Shown here piece after piece: positions 26,008-34,361 of a stretch of DNA of 64,000 bases. The position numbers and the translations under genes are program-made. Within the stretch, counting starts at the first letter, position 1; each line of letters opens with the position of its first letter. The notes under the pieces were generated by a model that saw only the letters and a list, made by a program, of their open reading frames with translations, was not told the origin of the DNA and did not search any database. This stretch comes from Klenkia marina (GTDB lineage: Bacteria > Actinomycetota > Actinomycetes > Mycobacteriales > Geodermatophilaceae): contig NZ_FMUH01000009.1 in assembly GCF_900101025.1 (NCBI RefSeq), forward strand, positions 17,458 to 81,457. The letters are read 5' to 3'.

Positions 26008-26262
26008 GGTCCTGGTCCTCCTCGAGACGGCGGCGCGCGGGTGCTGTGTGCGGGGTGGAGTGTGCCCCTCGGCGGGCGGCACCCGGACTGATGTTCACCC
26101 CGTGGGGTGGCCGGCCATGGTCGGCGGCCGGGGTTCGTGTCGTGAGCGCGTCGGACCGTCAGGTCCTCCGGACGCGCAGCGGACGGACCGGCGCGCCAGC
26201 GACGGGTGCGCGCGACCCCCACCGCCGGCATGCGAACCCGGACCAGGTGGGTTGTGCTGGTC

Positions 26263-26302
26263 GGGGTGGGTCCCGCCGGGTGCTGCCGGCTGGACCCACC
26301 CC
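26263..26302 (-). terminator. strong hairpin after the ParB-like gene
   Basis: GGGGTGGGTCC (26263-26273) and GGACCCACCCC (26292-26302) form a perfect 11-bp stem with an inner CCGG/CCGG stem. It begins seven bases after the ParB-like stop codon. The rest of 26008-26309 shows no gene. Confidence 0.7.
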
Positions 26303-26309
26303 TACCCGA

Positions 26310-27992
26310 TCAGACCTCCTCGCCGCCCCCGCTCCCGGTGCGGTCGGGAACGGGCTGGCCGCAGGCGCGCAGCTCGACATCGGCCAGGGCGTAACCCGAT
26401 GCCTGCAGGTGGGTCAGGTAGCGACCGGTGGCCGGGCGCAGGGTGCGCCAGTCGTCGCGGCTGGTGCGGGCTTCGTAGGCGGCCAGCACCAGGACCAGGG
26501 TCAGCAGCAGAGCCCGGGCGTCCCCGGCTCGCTCGATCAGGTCGACCAGGCCACGGGAGCGGCCGTAGGCGCCGGCCTCGACGCCGAGCAGGTCGGCGGC
26601 CAGGTGGTTGCCGCCGATGTCGGCCAGCAGGTCGGCGTCGTGGGCGAGGGCGGCGGCCACGAACATGGCGGTGCCCTTGGGGGCGGTCTTGCGGGTCGCC
26701 AGTCCCCGCAGCCAGTCCCGGCGCACGGTCTCAGCGCTCCCCCAGGCCTTGTTGGAGTCGATGACGTCGCGGCGCGCGGCGCGGGCGGCGTCCCGCTGCG
26801 TGTCGGTCATGTCGGCGGCCGGTGTGCGGTCGTTGCTGGTGCCGCTGGCCCACAGGTCGCGGTGGCAGTGGGCGGCGGGGTCGGTGCAGACCCAGCGGGC
26901 GGCGGGCCAGCTGCGCCAGTCCCGCTCCCCCGGCCCGGGCCGCTCGGCGTCATCCTCGTCGGCGTCCTCACCGTCGTCGTCCTGGCCGTCGTCGCTGTCG
27001 GGGGTCGGCTGGCCGTCGGCGTCGACGAGCACCCAGCCGTGCTCCTGCCCGACGTAGGCGGCGTGCCCGGGGCATCCGGCGTGGCTGGTCTCGGTGAACC
27101 GGGTGCCTTCGGCGTCGGCCAGGCGGTGCAGCTCGCGCGCGCGGTCCTGGGAGGCCGGTGCGTCGATGACGGTCACCCCGTCGGCGCGCAGCCGGTCGGC
27201 GACGACGGTGCGGGCGGCCCGGTCGGTGCGCTCGTCGCGCAACCGTTGCGCGACGTGGTCGAACCGGCCGTCCCGGGCCGCGACGACCAGGGCCGTGACG
27301 GCGTCGGGGTCGGCGTCGAAGTCGGCCACGACGGCGGCCTGGGCGAGGTCCAGGAACTCGTAGCGGGCGGTGGCGGCGCGGGCGAGCTGGGAGCTGGTGA
27401 CGGCCAGCGCGGCGGTTACCTCGGCGCGAGTGGCGCGGGTTCGGCGGGCGATCTGGGTGGGCGCGATCCCGAAGGCGGACAGTTGGCCGATGACGTCGGC
27501 GCGCTCGGCGGTGGTCAGCCCGGCGCGGTGCTCGTTCTCCGCCCACTGGGTGACCAGCCGCTCGACCTCGGCGGCATTACTTCCGCCAGGGCCGGCGGCC
27601 TCGTCGGCGGCCACGACCACCGGCACCGTCGGGCGCCCGGCGGCGACGGCGGCCAGGGTGCGGCGGTGCCCGAACCGGACCCGCAGCGCCCCGTCGGCGG
27701 TGCGCACGGCGACGATCGGGACGAGCACGCCGTGGTCGGCGATGCTGGCGCAGAAGTCGTCGTCCAGGCGGGCGTCGTGGCGGATGTTGACGTCGACGGC
27801 GAGGGTGGCCGGGTCGACCTGCACCAGCTCGTGCCCACCGGTGCGGGGCTGCCCGGCCCCTGCGCCGGTCGTTGTCTCGGGCTGGGTGGTGGCGTGCACG
27901 GTGGTGGCGGCGGCGGTCCCGGCGCTCACCTCGATGTTCTCGGTAGTCGGCTGGGTCTGGGCGGCGGCGGGGCGGGTGCGGGTGCTGGTCAT
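26310..27992 (-). CDS. ParB/RepB/Spo0J-family protein
   Basis: 560 residues. After a low-complexity start, residues about 55-130 form the ParB N-terminal nuclease-like domain (LDDDFCASIADHGVLVPIVA, RVRFGHRRTLAA). Then comes an HTH (IAPTQIARRTRATRAEVTAA), a long middle part with an acidic Asp/Glu/Gly stretch, and a C-terminal domain of about 200 residues. CAGGAG precedes the ATG. It has no ParA next to it and is larger than partition ParB proteins (about 300-350), so it may rather act as a plasmid ParB-like regulator or nuclease. A strong terminator follows. Confidence 0.82.
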   Translation of the reverse strand: MTSTRTRPAAAQTQPTTENIEVSAGTAAATTVHATTQPETTTGAGAGQPRTGGHELVQVDPATLAVDVNIRHDARLDDDFCASIADHGVLVPIVAVRTADGALRVRFGHRRTLAAVAAGRPTVPVVVAADEAAGPGGSNAAEVERLVTQWAENEHRAGLTTAERADVIGQLSAFGIAPTQIARRTRATRAEVTAALAVTSSQLARAATARYEFLDLAQAAVVADFDADPDAVTALVVAARDGRFDHVAQRLRDERTDRAARTVVADRLRADGVTVIDAPASQDRARELHRLADAEGTRFTETSHAGCPGHAAYVGQEHGWVLVDADGQPTPDSDDGQDDDGEDADEDDAERPGPGERDWRSWPAARWVCTDPAAHCHRDLWASGTSNDRTPAADMTDTQRDAARAARRDVIDSNKAWGSAETVRRDWLRGLATRKTAPKGTAMFVAAALAHDADLLADIGGNHLAADLLGVEAGAYGRSRGLVDLIERAGDARALLLTLVLVLAAYEARTSRDDWRTLRPATGRYLTHLQASGYALADVELRACGQPVPDRTGSGGGEEV

Positions 27993-28109
27993 GGCGGGCT
28001 CCTGACGGTGGGGGCTGGTTGGGTGAGGGGGGCGGCGGCCCCCGCATGTCGGGTGCGGGGGACGCCGCCTGCGTGCTGCTGGGTGCCGTGTTGCTGGGTG
28101 GCGTGCGGC

Positions 28110-28634
28110 TCAGTGGGTGGGGGTGAGCCCGGCGGTGGGGTCCAGCGCGGTGGCCAGGGCCGGGGGCGCGTCGACGGCGACGATGAGCAGGTCGGTGCCT
28201 CGGTCCACGGCGTAGATCCGCACCCGGTAGCCGGCGTGCACGGCGTCGATCCCGTACAGCCCGTAGAGGCCGGCGGCGTGCTCGACGTCGTCGCGGACGT
28301 CGACGGCGCCGTTCCAGGCCAGCGCGGTGACCTGGCCCAGCCGCATCTCGGTGATGAGGGTCTTGATGGCTTCGCCGGGGCTGAACGGGGCGCTCAGCGT
28401 GCCGTCGGCGGGCAGGGTCTGCCAGGTCAGGGTGTCGATGGCGGTGGTGACGGCGTCGGGGCCGGTGGCGTAGTTGTGGCCTTCACGGGTGGCCCGCTCG
28501 CGGTCGAACAGCTGCGCCCCGGTCGACGTCCACGCCCGCAGCAGCCCGGCGGGGTCGGCGGCCGGGACGGACCGGTCCGGTCCGTTGTCGGCCGGGGCGG
28601 TGGTCGCGCTGCTGGGCTGGTTGGTGCTGGTCAT
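28110..28634 (-). CDS. hypothetical protein upstream of the ParB-like gene
   Basis: 174 residues from the ATG at 28634. Its start MTST resembles that of the ParB-like protein 117 bases downstream. Compact alpha/beta sequence (AIDTLTWQTLPADGT, GYRVRIYAVDRGTDLLIVAV). No family recognised. Probably in one transcript with the ParB-like gene. Confidence 0.65.
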   Translation of the reverse strand: MTSTNQPSSATTAPADNGPDRSVPAADPAGLLRAWTSTGAQLFDRERATREGHNYATGPDAVTTAIDTLTWQTLPADGTLSAPFSPGEAIKTLITEMRLGQVTALAWNGAVDVRDDVEHAAGLYGLYGIDAVHAGYRVRIYAVDRGTDLLIVAVDAPPALATALDPTAGLTPTH

Positions 28635-29023
28635 CGGTGTTCTCCCTGGGTGGCTACGGAGCCGGAGCGGGAGGACGCGAGGTGGGTGGCTGCGGAACTT
28701 GTCCCTCAACCGTTCCCCCGGCCCGTCCGGCAGAGAGCTCTGCTCAGGGGCCTGGAGGGTCGGCGGGGGACGAGCGGATCACGATGCTTTGCCGGCGGAG
28801 CGCAGCGGAGCCACTCGGGCAAAGGATCCTGATCCGGTCGGGAGGAGGCGGCCTGGAAGGTCCCTACGCTGAGCTGCCGGACGGGCCGGGGGCGCAGTTT
28901 GGTGGTCAGCCCGCCGGAGGCGGACACCGGGCGGCGCAGCCGACCCGCGCGCAGCGCGGCCCGTCAGGGCAGAAGGTCCCTGGCCCTGGCTGGGGTGTGA
29001 CGGTTGTGTCAGACCCCGCCGGG

Positions 29024-29248
29024 ATGGTGCCGTTCATGAGGTTCGGGGAGCAGTGCGAGACGATGTCCTGCACGCAGCGGGGTGCGACGGCGGTGCCGGT
29101 CGGTGACGGGGAGCGGCGCTGGGACTTCCTGCTCTGTACCGAGCACGAGGACCAGGTCGAGGCCGGCGACCAGACCCATGTCCTGCGCACCGGCGGCCGC
29201 CCGGTGCTGGTCGTCGGTTCGGTGCTGATGTGCGGCGGCGGTGCCTGA
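29024..29248 (+). CDS. small Cys-containing hypothetical protein
   Basis: 74 residues with ATG at 29024 (alternatives: GTG 29006, ATG 29036). The segment MRFGEQCETMSCTQRGATAV and later LLCTEHEDQVEAGD has three or four Cys/His that could bind a metal, as in a small zinc finger. It overlaps the next gene by eight bases. No family recognised. The upstream continuation of the frame to 28637 reads as noise. Confidence 0.45.
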   Translation: MVPFMRFGEQCETMSCTQRGATAVPVGDGERRWDFLLCTEHEDQVEAGDQTHVLRTGGRPVLVVGSVLMCGGGA

Positions 29249-29453
29249 CCTGGGTCCCTTCGATCCGCCCCGCCCGGCGTGGGTGCGGGTGCCCGCTGCT
29301 GGCCGGGAGCGCGCTGACCGGGAGATCGCCGGCTGGGTGCACCAGTGGAAGCGCGGCATGGAGTGGGGGCTGCCGGTGTGGGAGGCCCGGGTGTCCACCG
29401 TCGAGCGGGAGCCGTACTGGACGACGTCGGGCAACGTCCGGCCCCGGATCTGA
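29241..29453 (+). CDS. small hypothetical protein
   Basis: 70 residues, basic, rich in Trp (GWVHQWKRGMEWGLPVW). Overlaps the previous gene and is probably translationally coupled to it. Function unknown. Confidence 0.5.
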   Translation: MPDLGPFDPPRPAWVRVPAAGRERADREIAGWVHQWKRGMEWGLPVWEARVSTVEREPYWTTSGNVRPRI

Positions 29454-29481
29454 CCTGTGGCGTTCGAGGCTGACGGGCGGT

Positions 29482-29805
29482 CTAGGGCCAGGAGTGGACG
29501 TCGGTGGGGTCACCGCTCAGCGGCGTCAGCCCACGGGTGCAGCCTTCGGCCTTGCCCGTCGCCAGGTCGATGAGCTCGACGTTGACGTACTCCAGGGGCC
29601 CGGGCGGGTTCGGTCCGATGAGCTCGGCCAGGCTCAGGTTGGCCATGGCCTCGACCCCGCAGGGGCCGCTGCAGTGGGTGCTGATGACGCTGCTGTCGTG
29701 CACTCGCCGGAGCTGGTGGGTGGCCCGGATGAAGAACTCGACCTCGGCCGGCGCCGGGGACGAGGCGTCGGCGGGGCGGTCGGGGGTGGGGGTGGTGTCG
29801 TCCAT
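29482..29805 (-). CDS. small hypothetical protein
   Basis: 107 residues from ATG 29805, preceded by GAGAAGGTG. Acidic N-terminus, then EVEFFIRATHQLRRVHDSSV and a Cys pair HCSGPCGVEA. Not recognised. Same strand as the next gene, separated by 118 bases. Confidence 0.6.
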   Translation of the reverse strand: MDDTTPTPDRPADASSPAPAEVEFFIRATHQLRRVHDSSVISTHCSGPCGVEAMANLSLAELIGPNPPGPLEYVNVELIDLATGKAEGCTRGLTPLSGDPTDVHSWP

Positions 29806-29923
29806 GCGGTCACCTTCTCCCCCGACAGGGCCTCCGAACGGCCATCCAGCAGATCTGTGGACAGCCGACGTTGTTGGGGACAACTCCCGGGGGCGACCGC
29901 ATGGGCCGCCCCCGGGACTCCGG

Positions 29924-30475
29924 TCAGCGCCGCGGTGCCCGGCTGGGCTGCACCGGCAGCTGCAGGTCGGCGTCCTCGTCGGGCCACAGCACGTCCGCCG
30001 CACGGGCCGCTGTTGCCGCGACCTGCTCGAGCGCGGCCAGCGCCAGCTGGTCCCGCAGCACCAGCGTCAGCCCGCCCACCCGCACCGCGACGAATGCTCC
30101 CCCGTCCTGGCTGGAGGTCGTGGTGGCCGCGTGCGGTCGCCCGATGTCCTGGGCACCGTGGAGCCGAAGCACGATGCTGGCGTCCTGCCCGTCCCCGACC
30201 CGCGCGAGGGCCGGTAGCGGCCTCACTTGCTGGTCGCCGAACGTCTGGGCGCCCAGGGCGCCGGCTTCGCCGGCCGCGATCGCGAACCCGGCGATCGCTG
30301 CCCGGTCCAGGAAGTACAGGAGCACTCCGCCCATCCTGGCCATGACGTGTCCGATGCCGGTCCAGCTGGCGTGCGCGGTCTCGAACTCGACGGCACCGGC
30401 CAGGTGCACGGTGGCCGAGACGAACTGCTGCCCGCCGGCCGCGGCCGGGCTGACGTCCTTCGTGGTGGTGCTCAT
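29924..30475 (-). CDS. hypothetical protein of 183 residues
   Basis: Starts at ATG 30475 after GGAGGAG. Alternating hydrophobic and polar segments (FVSATVHLAGAVEFETA, GAFVAVRVGGLTLVLRDQLA) suggest a soluble alpha/beta protein. No known motif. One of several short unknown genes in the zone between the relaxase module and Lsr2; these may belong to the region that enters recipients early (inference). Confidence 0.6.
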   Translation of the reverse strand: MSTTTKDVSPAAAGGQQFVSATVHLAGAVEFETAHASWTGIGHVMARMGGVLLYFLDRAAIAGFAIAAGEAGALGAQTFGDQQVRPLPALARVGDGQDASIVLRLHGAQDIGRPHAATTTSSQDGGAFVAVRVGGLTLVLRDQLALAALEQVAATAARAADVLWPDEDADLQLPVQPSRAPRR

Positions 30476-30813
30476 GGGGGTCTCCTCCCGCCTGCCCGCC
30501 GCTGTGTGCGGCGGGTCGGGAGACCCGGGGGTGAGGGGGTGAGGGTGGGCGGTCCAGGCTCGGGCGCAGCCCGACCGCGCAGCGGCGCCGCAGGCGGCCT
30601 TGACCGGTCGGGCCCCCACCCCCTCAGACTGGGTCGACCCGCCGCACCCCCTCACCCGACCACCGCGGCGAAGCCCCAGCCGCAGGCTGGCCACCACCCC
30701 GCCAGCGCAGCAGGCCTCGTGCCCACCTCGCCAAGCAGTCGCTGGGGCGCAGGTCATATACCGAGGGCGCCACGACCGGTCACATCGGGCGCGGTCTCGT
30801 GCACAATCCCGCC
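30476..30813. other. gene-free stretch with spaced inverted repeat
   Basis: GGGTGAGGGGGTG near 30529-30541 and its exact inverse CACCCCCTCACCC near 30646-30658 flank about 100 bases. CACAAT six bases before the GTG at 30814 is a possible -10 element for a leaderless transcript. Confidence 0.35.
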
Positions 30814-31149
30814 GTGCCCGACCCATCACCGGCGCCCCACGACGAGACCGGCCCGCTGTCACCCGCGATGGCGCACCGCATCACCACGGTCGTCGAGCTG
30901 CCCTTCGACAACCTGGAGCAGGCAACGGTCGCGCTGCAGGGACATCTGCGGCACATGCTGACCGAGCGACTCAACATCCCGGCCGGTCAGCCCATGCAGG
31001 TCATGGACTGGGACACCCTCACCGTCGACGGTCCCACCCAGCAGACCGACCCCGGCGGCCGCACCTGGTTCACCTACACCGGAACCGCCAGCAGCCGGCT
31101 TCTGCGCCCGGTAGACCCAGTCGACACCGGGCAACAGCCGCAGCCCTGA
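30814..31149 (+). CDS. hypothetical protein with a decayed paralogue at 40120
   Basis: 111 residues from GTG 30814; a GTG at 30799 is also in frame. Core segments LPFDNLEQATVALQGHL, MDWDTLTVDGPTQQTDPGG and TWFTYTG. The same pattern is seen in broken form at 40120-40399, which supports a genuine family. Probably a small soluble alpha/beta protein; function unknown. Confidence 0.6.
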   Translation: MPDPSPAPHDETGPLSPAMAHRITTVVELPFDNLEQATVALQGHLRHMLTERLNIPAGQPMQVMDWDTLTVDGPTQQTDPGGRTWFTYTGTASSRLLRPVDPVDTGQQPQP

Positions 31150-31187
31150 CCCAAGGGCCGTCTTGGCCTAGTTCGGGTCTGCCGGTG

Positions 31188-31556
31188 TCAGTGGGCGGCG
31201 TCGTAGGCCTCCACGACAGCACCGGCGATCCGGCCCCGCTCGGACACCTCGTGCCCGTTGGCCTTCGCCCACTCCCGGATCGCCGCCAGATCGGTCCGCC
31301 CGCCACCGCTGGCCCGCTTGGGCGCTCCCCCGCTGCCGGCCTGGCGCCGGCCAGACGTGGTGACCTTCCGCGCGGCCGCGGTGTACCGGGACAGCGCCTC
31401 ACGCATCTCGGCGGCGTTGTCATCGGACAGGTCGATCTCATACGAGGTGCCGTCCAGGGCGAAGGTGACGGTATCACCAGCGCCGTCCTCCAGCGCTTCG
31501 CCGGTCAAGTCGTCCTCAAGCATGATCTGCATCTTGCGAGCCACGGAAGTTCTCAT
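31188..31556 (-). CDS. lsr2: Lsr2-like nucleoid-associated protein
   Basis: 122 residues. The N-terminal part (ARKMQIMLEDDLTGEALEDG then TVTFALDGTSYEIDLSD) is the Lsr2 oligomerisation domain. The C-terminal IREWAKANGHEVSERGRI is the DNA-binding domain with the RGR minor-groove clamp. ATG at 31556, or GTG at 31544 which would match the usual MARK start. Element-borne Lsr2 copies silence AT-rich incoming DNA and may hide the plasmid genes from, or supplement, the host H-NS-like system. Confidence 0.92.
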   Translation of the reverse strand: MRTSVARKMQIMLEDDLTGEALEDGAGDTVTFALDGTSYEIDLSDDNAAEMREALSRYTAAARKVTTSGRRQAGSGGAPKRASGGGRTDLAAIREWAKANGHEVSERGRIAGAVVEAYDAAH

Positions 31557-31651
31557 TTCGGTTGGTGGTTGCGTCGTTCTTGGCGAACTACAGTAACAAT
31601 TCACTAACCGTGAGGCGTCCGATAAACATTGCCGGCCCTCGGTTTTGCGGT

Positions 31652-31657
31652 TAGGGT
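31652..31657 (+). promoter_or_regulatory. -10 element (TAGGGT) of a leaderless gene
   Basis: TANNNT five bases before the ATG at 31663, with no ribosome binding site, typical for leaderless transcription in actinobacteria. Confidence 0.45.
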
Positions 31658-31662
31658 GAGCT

Positions 31663-31968
31663 ATGCACGACCGGGAATTGACTGAACCGCAGCTGCAGTG
31701 GGCTATCGAGCAGCAGCAACTGGTGGTCGAGTCCGCTGATGCCAAGCTGCGGTGGGCCGAGCGGATGCTTGCCCAAGCCAGCACCGAACGCGCTGCGGTC
31801 GAGGCGCACAACCGAGCCGACGAAGCGCTTCTCGACGTCGAGATGGCTGAGGAACGCCTGCGCTACCTGGAGCGCCAGATGGCCGCTGTCAGCGCTACCG
31901 CACCTCGGACGACCGGCCGTTCCCGCCGCTCCATGCCCGGACAAGCGCCACTGTTCGACGCTGGCTGA
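31663..31968 (+). CDS. small coiled-coil protein
   Basis: 101 residues, helical with strong heptads through residues 8-75 (EQQQLVVESADAKLRWAERM, VEMAEERLRYLERQMAAV) and a basic tail. Divergent from lsr2. No family recognised. Confidence 0.6.
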   Translation: MHDRELTEPQLQWAIEQQQLVVESADAKLRWAERMLAQASTERAAVEAHNRADEALLDVEMAEERLRYLERQMAAVSATAPRTTGRSRRSMPGQAPLFDAG

Positions 31969-32008
31969 TCCCTACTCGCCAACGCCCGCACCGACAGTCG
32001 ACCCGGGG

Positions 32009-32251
32009 TCATCGCTTCGGCGGCTGAACCAGATCATCACGCACAGCCGAGGCGGCGAGCACTCGGCGCGGAGTCCAGGTGAGCACGGCCTGCCGCAGGC
32101 CGTCCCGGTTGGCCTCAAGCCGATAGCCGGTCTTCTTCGTTGGTGTGCTGCCGGACTTGGCCCGATCGACGGTGTCGGCCTCGCCATCGTCCGTCGCGGT
32201 GAACTCCTCGAGCGGACCGCGATGGTCGGCGATCAGCCGATAAGGAGGCAC
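32009..32251 (-). CDS. small hypothetical protein
   Basis: 80 residues (MPPYRLIADHRGPLEEFTAT at the start, LEANRDGLRQAVLTW further on). Composition looks protein-like but there is no homology I recognise and no strong start signal. May be a remnant. Confidence 0.4.
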   Translation of the reverse strand: MPPYRLIADHRGPLEEFTATDDGEADTVDRAKSGSTPTKKTGYRLEANRDGLRQAVLTWTPRRVLAASAVRDDLVQPPKR

Positions 32252-32590
32252 CCAGTCAAAGCTAGGGGCACACCCGGCACACAGCCCGGTGATGGCCTAC
32301 CCCTAGCTGGTCCAGCCGGCTCGGCGGGCGCGCTTGACCACCAGCTCATCGAGGGCGCCATGCAGCAGGCAAGTCAGCCGAACGACGTCGCCCTTGTGCT
32401 AGTACTTAGTGGAGTTCGCGGCGCGTTCTCGAGGTACAATGGCGCGGACTAAAATGTCCAGGCAATGCCCGCGCCATCTCCGGAACTTCGGTTTCTTCGG
32501 GCTATTTCTGGAAACGTTCACACCAAGCGCGGACGAACCGTGGATACATAGGGTGCAACCCATCTAGGCAGTGTATTAGACGCTGTGGAT
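32252..32590. other. gene-free stretch before the HEPN-like genes
   Basis: No convincing reading frame. GC content falls noticeably from about 32400 on, the start of a segment with base use unlike the conjugation genes. Confidence 0.4.
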
Positions 32591-32596
32591 TAGACT
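32591..32596 (+). promoter_or_regulatory. -10 element (TAGACT) of the 477-residue HEPN-like gene
   Basis: TAGACT ends six bases before the GTG at 32603, and no ribosome binding site is present. This spacing predicts a leaderless mRNA. Confidence 0.5.
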
Positions 32597-32602
32597 GAGC
32601 AC

Positions 32603-34036
32603 GTGACCGACCTCGCTCCCCAGGGCAACCCCACTGGTGTCGCCGTCGCCGATGTACGCAGCGACCTGCAGCGCTTCGAGATCGTCGTCCTCGAACAGCT
32701 ACGACAAGCCGGGCTCCCCCACGAAGGGATCTTCGTGGAGGTAGGAGAGCGGCACATGTTGCTGAGCAACGTGCAGCCGATCTTGGACGGACTGAGTCCG
32801 ACCGTGCTCGGCCGGTCGATCTACGTCAGTAAGATGATCGCTGCGGCCAGCGTTGGGCTTTTCGACGCAGCATTGAACTACCTGTGGGACGAACTCGTCC
32901 ACGAGCTGCGCCGCCGAGTGACCGGCTTCGACCTTAACTACTTCTTCGACGTTGCTGCTGGCGGCAGCGACCTACGCAAACACCTGAAGTCGGAGGAGGA
33001 CCTCTCCCGCATTGATGACGCCAACCTGTTGCGCGCAGCCAGGGAGATCGGTCTGCTCACCGCCGTAGGCTTTCAGCGGCTGGACCATGTTCGATACATG
33101 CGCAATCACGCCAGCGCCGCGCACCCGAACCAGGTTGAACTCACCGGCCTGGATCTCGCGCAGTGGTTGCAGGTATGCATCAACCAGGTAATCACAACCC
33201 CACCGGACCACGTCGCAGCCGAGACCGGCCGACTCCTGGGCAACCTCAAGAAGGCACTTCTCGACGGCGACGCAGTTCGCGACGCTGCCTTGTTCTTCGG
33301 AGGCCTCGAGTCTCGCGCGGACACCCTTGCCCGCGGCTTCTTCGGCCTTTATCTCGATTCGCAACGAACGCCGACAGTCGCCGACAACGTCCGGCAGTTG
33401 TGGCCACCGCTTTGGGAGCACGTCAGCGAGGACGCACGCGGCCGGTTCGGCGTCCAGTACGCCCGACTGCGAGCGAGCGCTGATACTGGGCCAGCCGAAG
33501 CTGCTCGGGAGCTACTCGACCTGGTAGGTGGCACCTCCTATCTTCCGCCGGAGATGCGCGCCGCAGAACTGGACGCTGCACTCGACAACCTGATGGCGGT
33601 TCATAATGGCTGGAACAACTTCTTCCTGGAAGGCGCGCCAGCGACTGTCGTTGAGCGTTTAGTCGGTCCACAGGGCGACGTCCCGAAGCAGCTAGAACAG
33701 AAGTATGTACGCGCCATCGTGGAGTTGTTCCTCGGAAATGGATATGGCGTCGCGTTCAGCGCCGAGGATACTTACCAGCGCCTGGTCGAGAAGTTCACCG
33801 TACACATGGCCCGTCGCGCATTGCGTGCTTTCACTAGCGAGAGCATCTCGTCGTTGCTCACATCCACAAGCGCCCGACGCCAATGGAGCCTCCTGGTTGA
33901 TCTTCTCGAACCTAAGGTCATTTCCAGTAGCGACCGCGAACTAGTTGCCGCGCTGCGCGGATTCTCAGGGACTCCTGATCAGCTGCACCTCGATAGCCAG
34001 GTCACCCGACTGGCTAAGGCCCCGGCCTCGACCTGA
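32603..34036 (+). CDS. HEPN-like protein of 477 residues, candidate defence RNase
   Basis: No named family recognised. Residues about 75-180 are all-helical and end in HVRYMRNHASAAHPNQ, which contains R164-x4-H169 and R167-N-H, as in the Rx4-6H active site of HEPN ribonucleases. An aromatic helix FDAALNYLWDELVHEL precedes it, as in HEPN four-helix bundles. The remaining 300 residues are helical with no obvious domain (for example VRAIVELFLGNGYGVAFSAE). GC content is lower than in the neighbouring conjugation genes, a sign of recent acquisition. GTG 32603 is chosen because of the -10 element six bases upstream. It converges on the next HEPN-like gene. Confidence 0.72.
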   Translation: MTDLAPQGNPTGVAVADVRSDLQRFEIVVLEQLRQAGLPHEGIFVEVGERHMLLSNVQPILDGLSPTVLGRSIYVSKMIAAASVGLFDAALNYLWDELVHELRRRVTGFDLNYFFDVAAGGSDLRKHLKSEEDLSRIDDANLLRAAREIGLLTAVGFQRLDHVRYMRNHASAAHPNQVELTGLDLAQWLQVCINQVITTPPDHVAAETGRLLGNLKKALLDGDAVRDAALFFGGLESRADTLARGFFGLYLDSQRTPTVADNVRQLWPPLWEHVSEDARGRFGVQYARLRASADTGPAEAARELLDLVGGTSYLPPEMRAAELDAALDNLMAVHNGWNNFFLEGAPATVVERLVGPQGDVPKQLEQKYVRAIVELFLGNGYGVAFSAEDTYQRLVEKFTVHMARRALRAFTSESISSLLTSTSARRQWSLLVDLLEPKVISSSDRELVAALRGFSGTPDQLHLDSQVTRLAKAPAST

Positions 34037-34361
34037 CGACAACTTGCCGACTCAGCGCGGGTCATCCATCTGCATCGGCCACGTCAAGCCTCACCACACG
34101 CACCGGGTCGACCGAGGAGCCGGTTGGACGGCGGATGCCCGCGACCTTGGCCGGACACATGCTCGACGGCGAATCCGCATAGGCCGCCAATAGTGCAGGC
34201 TATCTGCGGATCGAGTCGTGTGTCGGTTCGAGGCGGAACGTGTCCGGTACAGCCTGCCTCGCAGGGCGAGCCATGGTTTTTCAGTCCGCACGGTCGGCGC
34301 TGCCCCGGTACCTACTCGTCGAAAGCACGTTCAAGACGAAATGCTCGTCCGCGAAGAGGAG
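34037..34361. other. gene-free stretch between two convergent HEPN-like genes
   Basis: No gene supported on either strand. No strong hairpin seen. Confidence 0.4.

Noticed and set aside
26046..28832. 928-codon open frame on the + strand opposite the ParB-like gene
   Set aside because: Gly/Val/Ala/Asp-rich noise caused by GC-biased codons of the opposite gene; the ParB-like protein has recognisable domains.
34091..34291. 66-codon minus-strand frame between the HEPN-like genes
   Set aside because: Arg/Ser/Thr-rich, no start signal, no similarity recognised.
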